Assembly (NCBI GenBank): GCA_016936815.1
Contig: JAFGXD010000029.1
Location: forward strand, 1 to 64,000
Origin: Bacteroidales bacterium
GTDB taxonomy: Bacteria > Bacteroidota > Bacteroidia > Bacteroidales > GWF2-38-335
Reading direction: 5' to 3'
DNA length: 64,000 nt
The notes under the pieces are model-generated. The model was not told where the DNA came from, did not search any database, and saw nothing but the letters and a program-made list of their open reading frames with translations. The translations under genes and the position numbers were made by a program. Of this stretch, positions 8,289-18,718 are shown in pieces. Position 1 is the first letter of the stretch, and every line of letters starts with the position of its first letter.

Positions 8289-11200
8289 TTATTTTATTAA
8301 TGTAATGGCTCCGGCTCTTTCATGCAAAATAGTATTAACATCTCGGTAAACCACTAACCAGGTGTAAACGTCATTTGGTACTGTCTTTCCAAATCTGTTT
8401 TTTCCATCCCAGCCAATTTCAATACTATTGCTTTCGAAAATCTTTTCACCCCAACGATCATAAATTATCATCAAAAAATCGTTTTTAGAAATACCGGTTC
8501 CTACTACAAAAAAACGGTCATTTATTCCATCATTGTTAGGGGTGAAAGCTGTTGGTGCATAAAATGAACTTATATCGTCAACCATAACCAAAGTACTTGT
8601 ACTGTCTTTACAACCGTGCTGCGAAATTGTAATTAACTGAACTTCATAAGAACCAGGAAATGAATATGTATGCAAGGGACTTTCGCTCTCAGAACTGTTC
8701 CCGTCGCCAAATTGCCAAAAATTTAAATCGTTATTAATGGATGTGTTTTGAAAAAATATTTGCGGATTAAGCATTGTTGCAACTCCCGGCTGTGAAATAA
8801 ACTCTGCAACGGGTAAAGGGTAAACTTCAATATAATTAGAAATCTCAAATATACTGCTGCAACCATAGTCATCTGTAATTGTAAGAGAAACATCATATAC
8901 CCCCGGGTAATTATATACGTGAATCGGATTGGCAATCCAATCGGTATCAAAACTGCCGGGGTCACCAAAATTCCATAACAAATCAACATTTTCATTTCCC
9001 GGTAATGCAGTAAAATTTACTTCTAATGGTTCACATCCTTTTGTAATATCTGCCATAAACGAGCACGTGGGATTACCCAGTACAAGAATATTTTCACTAT
9101 CGTAAACAATGGGTGTATTACAATTGTCTTCAATAGATAATACTATTTCTAAAGACTCATTGGGTGTAAATTCGTAAGGAAAATTAATTAATTCATTGTT
9201 ATAATAAATTGAATATGGCCCGCCATTACCTCCACCAAATGAAGCGTTTAATGTAACAGATTCCCCAAAACATATTGTATCATCGGAAACTAAAATATCA
9301 ATGTATAATGAATCGTAAAGATTTACATAAATTCCGGCAGGGCTAGCAGTGCATCCGTTGCTATCTGTAATACTTACTGTATAGTAATCTGAATTTGCAG
9401 GTGAAATGATTATTGGATTTCCGCTTGGCCCAAAATTCCATTGGTAATAATATGGATATGTTCCTCCTGTTCCCGATGCTGTTAATGCAATTGTGTCTCC
9501 AATACAAGCATTTACGGCCTGAGGAAGATTTAAAAACAGTTGGTTTGGCTGGTTTACAACAAAACTTTCGGTGGTTGTGCAAGAATTCGCATCAGTTATT
9601 GTTACTGTGTATGAACCTGCGTTTAAACCATTCATATCCTGGTACTGCAAACCATTCGACCACAAATATGAATAAACCGGCATTCCTCCTGTTACTTCAA
9701 TATCAATAGAACCTGTTGAATCTGCATAACAAGTTAAGCTCGTAACAGTTGAGCTAATTATCATTTGGGTTGAATTGTCGGATATTACGGCTGTTCCTTC
9801 ATTTGTACATCCATTTGCGTCGCTTACACTTACTGAATATGCACCTGAAGGAAGATTTTCTATTGTTGAGGAATTTCCGGTTTCAACATAATCGTTAGAC
9901 CAAGTGTAAGTAAATGGCGAAACACCCCCGCTTATAACCTCTGCTGTAATGCTTCCGTTTTCAGAGCCAAAACATGAAACATCCAATGCCTCAACCTGTA
10001 GAATTATTTCTTCAGGCTCAAATATTTCGGTTTGAATATCAATCTCACAGCCATTAGCATCAATTATAGTTACTGAATAAGAATTTGCCGTTAATCCTGT
10101 TACTTCAGAACTATTTATTGAAATTCCTTGCCAAGTGTAATCGTAATCCGGACTTCCACCTGTAACAGAAACCGAAATGCTGCCATCGTTCATTGCAAAG
10201 CAAGAAACATCATTTGTGGCAAAATTAGCTTGCAATACCGGAGGCTCATGCACAGTTATTTCAAAAACCGACATACACATTAAATTATTATAAACGCTTA
10301 CCGAATAATTGCCTGCTGAAAGATTTGTTAAACTTGATGTTGTTGAATTATCATCCCATAAATATGTATATGGAATTAGACTTCCTGAAGGGGTTAATAC
10401 AATTGCTCCATTGGATTCTCCATGGCAAAGCACGGAATCTATACTGATATTTACTTCGGGAACACTTGCAACAAAAACGGTAAAACTTGTATCCGATAAA
10501 CAACCATCGTTATCAATCTGTAAATTCACATTATGCGCTCCGGTAGCATTCCATACTATTTCTCCCGGGTTTATTAGGTTTGAATTTGAAGGTTCACCAT
10601 CAGAAAAAGTCCATGATAAGTTTACTCCTGTTGTACTTGATGAACCGATATAAGTAAAAATTACTCCTTCTCCCAGACATACAGAATCGTTTGAAACAGA
10701 AAATTCAGGAGCAAAGGGATTTGTAATGGAAATAGTTGTGGATAATACTTCCTGAATACCACAAACTCCTGTAACGGTAACTTCATAAGTAGTTGTTACC
10801 AAAGGTGAAACCGAAATACTTGATGTAGTATCGCTTGTACTCCATTCAAAACTCAGAACATCTTCGGGAATTTCAGGATTCACACTAACTTCAATTGTTA
10901 ATGATTCTCCTTCACAAACACTCTGTGGTGGAGTAATATCTCCAACAATTGCTTCATTATCTAAAAATGTTAAAGTAAATGAGCTAGATACTCCTGTACC
11001 GCACATACAAGAAACATTTGAGCCTAAAATTAATTCTTCCGAAGTCTCGCTAATTCCATCGTATATCACTGAATACCATATTGTATCTGTTGCTTGGTAA
11101 GGTAATAAAACAATTGAATCCGGAAAACCTGACAAATCTGTTGAAACATCTAAACTTCCGCTATTAGTAAGATATACAACCAGTGTATCTCCAAAGTTTT

Positions 11201-13121
11201 CTGAGGTATCTCTGAAATAAACTAAATAATTATCGCATCCTTCAAAAGATGTATTGGTTTCATTACCTTGCGAATCATAATTAACCAATTGAAGTGCTTC
11301 GGCCTCAAATGGATTTCCTTCAATTAGCAAATATGAAGGCTGATAGTCACAGGTCATATCTGCTATTACGAGTTTCACATGATATGTTTGACAGGGTTCA
11401 AGTCCAGTCGCAATTGCTTTCATAGGAACTGTCCAACCCTCGGCGTTAATATTTGGCACATTAGTTCCGCCCCACCACATATTAGGAACAAAGTAATTAG
11501 CAATATCCGGATATGTACCTAAAAGCAAGTTATCAGGTCTGTCGTTAATCGTAGTAACTGCAATTGGAACTTCAATAGGTAAATCAGGAACAACGGCTAT
11601 ATTTATTGCATTGTCGGTATATGGACCCGATATGCCAGGTCCGCTTAGGAACATTGCACACATATCGCTGTATGGGCTTTGGTCGTAAATTCCCCAAAAC
11701 ACCATATTCTCGTACCCGGTATTGGCAAACACATATTTTAGTTCAAAAGTATCCGAATTAGGCACGAAATCAAACTCTAAGATAGCTACATCTACTACTT
11801 GAGTTATTCCCCATGAGGGGTTTATCGGAGCTGTCAATGACCAAACATAATTACCCATTTGAACCAAATCTTGTTCAATTGGTGTTCCGGTGTAATTAAG
11901 CCCAAACCAGTCATTAGCAACAGGATGTCCGGAAAAATCTTCTACTCCCAGAGTAGATAATATAACACCGGAGCTTAGTCCAAAAACATCACCATGTTCA
12001 AAATACCCTACAGCCGCAGGGTTACCGGTAAATTCCACATTCGAAACTTCAACACAACCCGGAAACAAAACATCTTGTGCCAATTCCTCAGGTGAATATA
12101 GATTTTCACTATTCTGAATTTCAATAATCTGTTCAGGAATATATGCACAAAGACCAAAATCGCCATGTGGTGTCATACTATTTAGCCACCAGAAACGCAC
12201 ATAAACCAATTGCCCTGCTAATTCTTGTATTTCAAAAATATGAACGTAAGGCATAATATTAGAGCCTATTTCACAACCTACTTCATCGGCCAGTGTAATA
12301 TTATTGCAATCATCTGCTGCATAAACTGTAAGTCCGCAATTCGAATTCACTTCTATGGGCAATCCTTCAATAATAAAATATCCATCATCCGGAACTACTA
12401 CTGTAAACCACATATCTCCCAAAAAATCAATCCAAGGGTAAGGAGTATGACAGCTTGGATTATCTACGCCGGACCAGGTTGCAGCTTCCATATTAAATAC
12501 TTGTTGAACACAATTTGTGTTTACATCCAGATGAATAGCATCGCATGGATTATCATTAAAAGGTTCCGGGGGTGTTTCATAAGCACAAATAGAAAATTCT
12601 CCCGATTGAAAACCTCCATACATTGGGTCGTCTTCGTACCAAACTCTAACCCAAACTGTTTGTCCGGCAAGCCCATCGGATGCAAATACTTCAGTGGCAG
12701 GAAATGCATCACCTGTTGACCACCATGTTCCATTTTCACATCTTAATTCAGTAAGGGTGTTACAATTCGGACCTGTATAAATTGCCAAACTTGTATATTC
12801 CAATCCTCCGGCATCTCCTGTATCGAAAGTAATAACTCCCGAAGCCGGAACAGTAGCGGTAAACCAAACATCTCCTCCCGAATAATTTCCACACGTTGGA
12901 TTTGGAACTGATGAATTGGTAGCATCTACAGTTGTAAAAATCTGAAAGTTACAAGCAGATGTAATAGGATTAAGACTTGTTGCACCACAGGGCGAATCGT
13001 TTACAGGAGCAGGAGGTGGCAACAGCTTGGCACCGGCGAATCCGCCAAAAACTGTACTGCTAATAAGCAATACTAAGCTAATTATTAACAATCGGGACAT
13101 CATGGCTTTTTTTTTAATCAT
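8289..13121 (-). CDS. Giant T9SS type B (CHU_C) adhesin-like protein with choice-of-anchor L, SprB repeats and PKD domains
   Basis: 1610 aa; 'ENLYSPEELAQDVLFPGCVEVSNVEFTG', 'VSCFGSENGSITAEV..TYTWSN', 'FYAPTAFTPNNDGINDRFFVVG..IIYDRWGEKIFES..WDGKNRFGK'. Confidence 0.93.
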   Translation of the reverse strand: MIKKKAMMSRLLIISLVLLISSTVFGGFAGAKLLPPPAPVNDSPCGATSLNPITSACNFQIFTTVDATNSSVPNPTCGNYSGGDVWFTATVPASGVITFDTGDAGGLEYTSLAIYTGPNCNTLTELRCENGTWWSTGDAFPATEVFASDGLAGQTVWVRVWYEDDPMYGGFQSGEFSICAYETPPEPFNDNPCDAIHLDVNTNCVQQVFNMEAATWSGVDNPSCHTPYPWIDFLGDMWFTVVVPDDGYFIIEGLPIEVNSNCGLTVYAADDCNNITLADEVGCEIGSNIMPYVHIFEIQELAGQLVYVRFWWLNSMTPHGDFGLCAYIPEQIIEIQNSENLYSPEELAQDVLFPGCVEVSNVEFTGNPAAVGYFEHGDVFGLSSGVILSTLGVEDFSGHPVANDWFGLNYTGTPIEQDLVQMGNYVWSLTAPINPSWGITQVVDVAILEFDFVPNSDTFELKYVFANTGYENMVFWGIYDQSPYSDMCAMFLSGPGISGPYTDNAINIAVVPDLPIEVPIAVTTINDRPDNLLLGTYPDIANYFVPNMWWGGTNVPNINAEGWTVPMKAIATGLEPCQTYHVKLVIADMTCDYQPSYLLIEGNPFEAEALQLVNYDSQGNETNTSFEGCDNYLVYFRDTSENFGDTLVVYLTNSGSLDVSTDLSGFPDSIVLLPYQATDTIWYSVIYDGISETSEELILGSNVSCMCGTGVSSSFTLTFLDNEAIVGDITPPQSVCEGESLTIEVSVNPEIPEDVLSFEWSTSDTTSSISVSPLVTTTYEVTVTGVCGIQEVLSTTISITNPFAPEFSVSNDSVCLGEGVIFTYIGSSSTTGVNLSWTFSDGEPSNSNLINPGEIVWNATGAHNVNLQIDNDGCLSDTSFTVFVASVPEVNISIDSVLCHGESNGAIVLTPSGSLIPYTYLWDDNSTTSSLTNLSAGNYSVSVYNNLMCMSVFEITVHEPPVLQANFATNDVSCFAMNDGSISVSVTGGSPDYDYTWQGISINSSEVTGLTANSYSVTIIDANGCEIDIQTEIFEPEEIILQVEALDVSCFGSENGSITAEVISGGVSPFTYTWSNDYVETGNSSTIENLPSGAYSVSVSDANGCTNEGTAVISDNSTQMIISSTVTSLTCYADSTGSIDIEVTGGMPVYSYLWSNGLQYQDMNGLNAGSYTVTITDANSCTTTESFVVNQPNQLFLNLPQAVNACIGDTIALTASGTGGTYPYYYQWNFGPSGNPIIISPANSDYYTVSITDSNGCTASPAGIYVNLYDSLYIDILVSDDTICFGESVTLNASFGGGNGGPYSIYYNNELINFPYEFTPNESLEIVLSIEDNCNTPIVYDSENILVLGNPTCSFMADITKGCEPLEVNFTALPGNENVDLLWNFGDPGSFDTDWIANPIHVYNYPGVYDVSLTITDDYGCSSIFEISNYIEVYPLPVAEFISQPGVATMLNPQIFFQNTSINNDLNFWQFGDGNSSESESPLHTYSFPGSYEVQLITISQHGCKDSTSTLVMVDDISSFYAPTAFTPNNDGINDRFFVVGTGISKNDFLMIIYDRWGEKIFESNSIEIGWDGKNRFGKTVPNDVYTWLVVYRDVNTILHERAGAITLIK

Positions 13122-13153
13122 TATTTATTTTTTTGCAGGCTTTATGCTACTTT

Positions 13154-13531
13154 TTAGACAAATACCCCTACCAGATTTTCAATTTTTCTCAAAAGGTCTT
13201 TTTCCATAAATGGTTTGCAAATACAATCATCTGCTCCGGCTGTAATTATCTCTTTTACTAAGTCACCATGAGCAATTGAAGAAACCACCATAATTGGAAT
13301 TCCCCCCAAAAACTTACTTTTCCTTATAATTTGGATTGCTTCTAAACCATCTAATTCAGGCATTTCAAGATCCGTTATAATAAGGTCATATTCTTCTCGA
13401 AGCAATTCCTTAATCATTTCAAAACCGTTATATACATTCTTTAATGAATACAAATCTTTATCTAAGATTGAATCCATAAAAAAATGACATAATTCATCGT
13501 CATCAGCGTATATTACTTTCGTTTTTCTCAT
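13154..13531 (-). CDS. Stand-alone CheY-like response regulator receiver protein
   Basis: 125 aa; 'KVIYADDDELC', 'DLIITDLEMPELDGLEAI', 'CKPF'. Confidence 0.92.
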   Translation of the reverse strand: MRKTKVIYADDDELCHFFMDSILDKDLYSLKNVYNGFEMIKELLREEYDLIITDLEMPELDGLEAIQIIRKSKFLGGIPIMVVSSIAHGDLVKEIITAGADDCICKPFMEKDLLRKIENLVGVFV

Positions 13532-16500
13532 TATTTCGTTTTTAAAATTTGTTTGTTTATTATGCTTCCTTCAAATTGAATAGATAAAAGATACAATCCA
13601 TTTGGGTAATTACTCAAATCAATTCCTTTCACTAAACTATTATTAATTAATTTTGAAAAACTGAAAATGCATTTGCCTTGCACATCATAAATTTTTAGCA
13701 TTATTGAACCTTTTTTCCCGGATTCAAATTCAATATTTATTAACCCACTGGTAGGATTAGGATAAACATTGGCATTAATACCCCTTTCAATTTCAGAAGA
13801 AAAAGTACAAGGATCGAATGTTACTGTAATTGAATCTGTTGAATAACAAGTATTTTGACCAACACTTACAAAAAATGTGAAAGTTCCGTAACCAAATCCT
13901 GTTGTATCGGCATTAATTGTTTGAGTTGAAGACCCGTTATTCCATAAATATGAGTCGAATCCTAATCCTGCATCCAGATTAATGCTTGTTCCACAAACGG
14001 TTGTGTCGTTTCCCAAATATATTTCCGGAAGAGGATAGAAAATTACTTCAACTTCATCTACTCCCTCACATCCATTAGCATCTGTTACACTAACCTGATA
14101 AGTTCCGCTGGTATTAACACTTATTATTTGCGATGTTTCACTATTCGACCAAGAATAAGTTGCAAATCCGCTTCCGGCATCAAAATCAGCACTTTCTCCT
14201 TCACATATTTCAATATCGCTGCCCAAATCTACTGTTGGTATTGCTAAAGTTGAAACAGTTATTTCGTTTGTAAATGCTGAACAAGAAACATTAGTTATTT
14301 TGGCGGTATAAATTCCGGATTGACTTGCTGCAAAACTATATCCGTTAGCTCCTGATATTTCAGAGCCATCTAAAAACCAATCTATTGTATATCCTGCAGA
14401 AGCATTAACTGTTAATTCAACATTATTTCCCTCACAAATACTTGTACTTCCGGAAGCTGAAATTGTATTTCCATCGGGTGCAGAGCTGTATGTTACAATT
14501 AAATGTTCAGAACTGCCATCACAACCGTTTTCGTTAACCACAACCCAGTATTCGCCTGAGCTATCAATCATTAGCATATTTGAATTTGCTCCATCTATTA
14601 CTACACCATCTTTGTACCATATATAATATGGATGACCTGATTCTGCCATAAAATGAACCGGACCTGAACCATCGCATCTATCAAGAGCTCCAAAAACATT
14701 TACTGCAGGATTGGGACATTCATCGGGCATATTTATCAATATAGAATAGGCTCCTTCAATGCCGGTTTCTCCATCTGTTACAAAAAAGTATTCTGCTCCT
14801 GCATTAACTGTTAGATTGAAACTAATTAGAGTATCTGCCGGATTCCAAATAGTTTGTAAATCCAAACAAGAGTTTTCATTGCATGATGAAAATACCATAA
14901 GATTAATATCCCCAATTATTTTTTCAGAAAACTCAATAGTTGCTACTCCTGAATAAGTTGCAGTTATCTTATGTATTACTTCTTTTGCACTTAGAGAACC
15001 CCAAGCACAAGAATATGAAGCAATATTTGGACTTCCGTTTGTTTGTGTATTTCCAAAATATCTTACTCCTGAAACCAATTCAACAGCAGAAGAGCAATTT
15101 ATTGAACCTGTTGCAGGAACCTCGGCATTTACCAAATAATTGTTTAAAGTCTCATCCGATTCAACCACATCATTTTCGGCATCGGCAACAAATATAATAT
15201 TGTAAGAGCCGGGAGTTAATCCATTTGGCATACTTACAATTTTTGTTACTAAACTTGTTTCTCCTATAGCTAACGCTGAAACAGAAGACTCATCAATGAA
15301 AATATCCGATCCGTCAAGAAAATTGTCTGTAGACAGGTAATATTTTACTTTACTTGCAGAAGCATTGGCATTTCCAATATTTTCGACAGTGCAATTCATA
15401 GAAACTCCGGATTGCAAGGATTCTACATAATATGGGTTTATGCTTGCTGAGCTAATTACCAAATCGGCATCACCGGTAGGACAATTAAATGTAATGGAAT
15501 ATGCACCCTCATCATTATAAAGTCCATCAACAACCACATAGTAAGTTCCGGGCTGTGAATTATATGATAATGAATTGTTTCCATAAGCTTTAAGGCTATC
15601 AATACTGCAGTCGCTTAACAGAAAAACAGCCAAATCAGCCGAAGATGATAAAGAAATTGTAATATTTCCGGGGGTTAATGTTGTAATTGAATGAACAACC
15701 TCAGACCCTGTTGCATTATAGGCGCTACCTGTATATTTATTTACAATTGAAGGTGCACCAACCGTTGTACCATTATAATTTATTCCACATGTTAGTGGCA
15801 CGGCTGAAGAACAATCAAGTCCCGGAAAAGAGGAAGAAGGTTCAATACCAATAATTGCAGCTTGATTGTCTGTGAAATTTGCAGTACTGGGATTTAGAGC
15901 ATTCAAATAAAAATAGCCATTATAATAACCACTCCATCCCCAATTAACATGAAAATAATCTATTCCCTGATAACCATCTAAAACAAAAGCATGTTTGCCG
16001 CTAGAAACAGATTGACCTGAATAAAGCAATGGTCTTCCGGCATCAAGTTCTTTTATCATCAATTTTCTCCAATTTTCTTCTGTATAATTAGCTTTTACAT
16101 TCCACAAAGAATTATATGAGTATTTGAAATTGTCAACCAAAGCGCTTCTGGCAGTATTAGTGCTAAAAATTCCGGAACCTGTTGGGCCGTAAACCATCCA
16201 AACAGAAACACCAATATGAAATAATAGTTGTTGAACATCGGCATTGTACATTCCATGAGGACTTGGCATAGAGCTCCAATTGTAGGTTGTGGCTCCAAAA
16301 TCTGCCGACAAAGTACCATAAGAAGAGCTATATGAATTTGAACCTTGTCCTGTTGTTGGATAGGAGTGATATTTCATAATTTGTCCCATTGCTGTGGCAA
16401 CGCAACCGGCATAAGTATATCCGCATGCGCCGGCAGCATCGGCAGGGCAATATTGGTTATAGCCACAACCCTGATCCCAAGTTGTAGTTAATAAAGGCGC

Positions 16501-16971
16501 AACATCTTTTGCTGCCCCTGATTTAATTTCACTATTACTAGTATATTTTTCCCATAATTTGCCTATTTCGGCTGTTTTAGGGTAATTATTAATCCTTATT
16601 TCTCTAATTTGATTATTAATATCATCCAGCCATTCATTTAAGGCGTTTGGAATTTCAGTATTTAAGTCGAAATTACTCTCGAAAGAATATCCAAGCACAG
16701 GAATTGTTCTATCTTCTGCTGAAACAATTACAAAACCGGTTTGGTTAGCAAAGGCATAGATTCTTTGACTTGGAAGGCCGTTAGAATAATAAGTAGAAAC
16801 AAGTTGTAAATCATCAATTTCTGAAGAAACGATACTATTGTTTTTGCTTATTGTTTTTAGAAATTTTATAGCAACAGTCTTAGAAGTAATTGTATCTACC
16901 AGTTTTGCCTTTGCAGATAAACTTAAAAATATTAAGAATAAAATAACTAAAGGAAAAGATTGTGTTTTCAT
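13531..16971 (-). CDS. C10 (streptopain-like) cysteine peptidase with CARDB-like, Ig-like and T9SS type A domains
   Basis: 'TTWDQGCGYNQYCP...GYTYAGCVATAMGQIMKYHSYP', 'GKHAFVLDGYQGIDYFHVNWGWSGYYNGYF', C-term 'NANVYPNPTSGLINIEF'. Confidence 0.92.
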   Translation of the reverse strand: MKTQSFPLVILFLIFLSLSAKAKLVDTITSKTVAIKFLKTISKNNSIVSSEIDDLQLVSTYYSNGLPSQRIYAFANQTGFVIVSAEDRTIPVLGYSFESNFDLNTEIPNALNEWLDDINNQIREIRINNYPKTAEIGKLWEKYTSNSEIKSGAAKDVAPLLTTTWDQGCGYNQYCPADAAGACGYTYAGCVATAMGQIMKYHSYPTTGQGSNSYSSSYGTLSADFGATTYNWSSMPSPHGMYNADVQQLLFHIGVSVWMVYGPTGSGIFSTNTARSALVDNFKYSYNSLWNVKANYTEENWRKLMIKELDAGRPLLYSGQSVSSGKHAFVLDGYQGIDYFHVNWGWSGYYNGYFYLNALNPSTANFTDNQAAIIGIEPSSSFPGLDCSSAVPLTCGINYNGTTVGAPSIVNKYTGSAYNATGSEVVHSITTLTPGNITISLSSSADLAVFLLSDCSIDSLKAYGNNSLSYNSQPGTYYVVVDGLYNDEGAYSITFNCPTGDADLVISSASINPYYVESLQSGVSMNCTVENIGNANASASKVKYYLSTDNFLDGSDIFIDESSVSALAIGETSLVTKIVSMPNGLTPGSYNIIFVADAENDVVESDETLNNYLVNAEVPATGSINCSSAVELVSGVRYFGNTQTNGSPNIASYSCAWGSLSAKEVIHKITATYSGVATIEFSEKIIGDINLMVFSSCNENSCLDLQTIWNPADTLISFNLTVNAGAEYFFVTDGETGIEGAYSILINMPDECPNPAVNVFGALDRCDGSGPVHFMAESGHPYYIWYKDGVVIDGANSNMLMIDSSGEYWVVVNENGCDGSSEHLIVTYSSAPDGNTISASGSTSICEGNNVELTVNASAGYTIDWFLDGSEISGANGYSFAASQSGIYTAKITNVSCSAFTNEITVSTLAIPTVDLGSDIEICEGESADFDAGSGFATYSWSNSETSQIISVNTSGTYQVSVTDANGCEGVDEVEVIFYPLPEIYLGNDTTVCGTSINLDAGLGFDSYLWNNGSSTQTINADTTGFGYGTFTFFVSVGQNTCYSTDSITVTFDPCTFSSEIERGINANVYPNPTSGLINIEFESGKKGSIMLKIYDVQGKCIFSFSKLINNSLVKGIDLSNYPNGLYLLSIQFEGSIINKQILKTK

Positions 16972-17123
16972 AAAAAGTAGTTTATTAGTTGTTGCAAAAT
17001 CAAAACTACCTCATATTAATACCTAAATATTCATCTTAATGAGTGAATCATATTAAAATCATCCGGGGTGGTGAATTGAGAAAATAAACTCAAAAAACTA
17101 AAATTCAATGACTTATCAGAAAG

Positions 17124-18707
17124 CTATCTGGAAAGTTTCATTATTTCAATAACCAAAGCTATTTTTTGGTTGTCTACCTTTTCAATTTCAAATAGACTAT
17201 ACATTTTTCTTAAAGAAGAGCGAACGCCATCAACACTTAGAAAGATTTCGTTTGCTATTAGCTTGTTTGTTAGAAGAGGATTTTTGTAAAGAATGTTTAT
17301 TATTTTCCAATCGGTTTCGTTTAGTTTGCAATTAGTTGCATTGTCTATTTTGTTTCGGTCTATTTTTCCATCTTTCAAATCGTCAACAGATTTATTAATA
17401 ATGGTTTCTGTCTTAACTATTTTCAATTCATTCAAAAGTTTTTTCTTTTCCACATCCTTACGTCTTTTGTAATTTCTGTGGTTTAATAGAATTAAGATGA
17501 TAAAAACAACACCTGAAATAATTATAATGATAAGAATATTTTGTTGATAATTACTTATTTCCAGTTCCTGTTTCAAAATAAGGTTTTCTTTCTCCTTTTT
17601 TTCAAAATTATATTTAGCTTGCATTTCAACCAAAGCTTTATTTTTTTCAATAGCAAATATTGTTTCTCCAACTTCAATATTTTTTGTTGCAAACTCTATG
17701 GCTAAATTAAAATATGTTGACGATAATTTATAATCTTTTTCGGAAGAATATGTGTTTCCAAGCTTTTGATAGGCCTCCATTAACGTAGATGTAGAATTCA
17801 ATACGGATTCCAATGAGTTTATCTCTAAAGATAAGTCATACCCAATCTTTCCATAAGCAATAGCCTCCAAATACGATTTAATTTTCACTTCAACATTATC
17901 TTCTATTGAATCGGCATTAGTTATGAAGAGGTCTGCAATATTAATGCAAACCAATGCTATTCCATATTTATTATCTGATTTTGTTTCAATTTCGAGAGAT
18001 TTTTGAAAATAGCTAATAGCTGTATCGTATTTATACTGCTGTTTGTAAATTAATGCAATATTGTTATAACAAGCCGATTGTCCGTATGAGTTTTTAATCT
18101 CTTCATTAATTGTAAGAGCCTTACTAAAATATTTCAAAGCTTCGTCGTAATTTTTTTGAAGGAAATAAACATTGCCCATATTGTTGTAACAATCGGATAG
18201 CCCGGTTTTAATATCTAATTCCTTGTTAATTTCCAATGAAAGTAAAAAATAATCCAAAGCTGTATTATATTCCTCTCTAGACAAATAAATTGCGCCAATA
18301 TTTGAATACGAATAAGCAGCACCCTTTTTACCTTCCACAGAACTTTTCATATCTTCTGATTTTGAAAGTTCCTCATAAATTTTAAGAGCGTCAATTGCAT
18401 ATTTAAGGGAAAGTTCATGATTTCCCATGTAATAGTATATAATACCAAGATTTGTATTACTAATTGCAATAATTTCTCTATTAGTTTTGCTGTTTCCGGT
18501 TGTCTTAGAAATTACTTCGGAAAAGAATTCTATCCCTTCATAAAAACTGCTTCTGTTTCTTAATTCCACGCCAATTTCCTTAATAGTACGAATTTTTGTT
18601 GTTGCTTCATTACTTGTATTATACAAAGACTTCAACGAATCCAAATAATTATTTGCACTAATATTTAGAATTAAAAAACTTAAAACTATTGTAATCAGAT
18701 ATTTCAT
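17124..18707 (-). CDS. TPR protein with one transmembrane segment and C-terminal LuxR-like HTH
   Basis: Repeated 'YNNMGNVYFLQKNYDEALKYFSKALTI'; TM 'ILIIIIISGVVFIILILL'; C-term 'LLTNKLIANEIFLSVDGVRSSLRKMYSLF'. Confidence 0.85.
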   Translation of the reverse strand: MKYLITIVLSFLILNISANNYLDSLKSLYNTSNEATTKIRTIKEIGVELRNRSSFYEGIEFFSEVISKTTGNSKTNREIIAISNTNLGIIYYYMGNHELSLKYAIDALKIYEELSKSEDMKSSVEGKKGAAYSYSNIGAIYLSREEYNTALDYFLLSLEINKELDIKTGLSDCYNNMGNVYFLQKNYDEALKYFSKALTINEEIKNSYGQSACYNNIALIYKQQYKYDTAISYFQKSLEIETKSDNKYGIALVCINIADLFITNADSIEDNVEVKIKSYLEAIAYGKIGYDLSLEINSLESVLNSTSTLMEAYQKLGNTYSSEKDYKLSSTYFNLAIEFATKNIEVGETIFAIEKNKALVEMQAKYNFEKKEKENLILKQELEISNYQQNILIIIIISGVVFIILILLNHRNYKRRKDVEKKKLLNELKIVKTETIINKSVDDLKDGKIDRNKIDNATNCKLNETDWKIINILYKNPLLTNKLIANEIFLSVDGVRSSLRKMYSLFEIEKVDNQKIALVIEIMKLSR

Positions 18708-18718
18708 ATTAATGTTTA

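Noticed and set aside
12225-12719. 164-aa plus-strand ORF and other plus-strand ORFs inside 8289-13121
   Set aside because: Antisense shadows of a strongly supported coding frame with low-complexity, non-domain translations.
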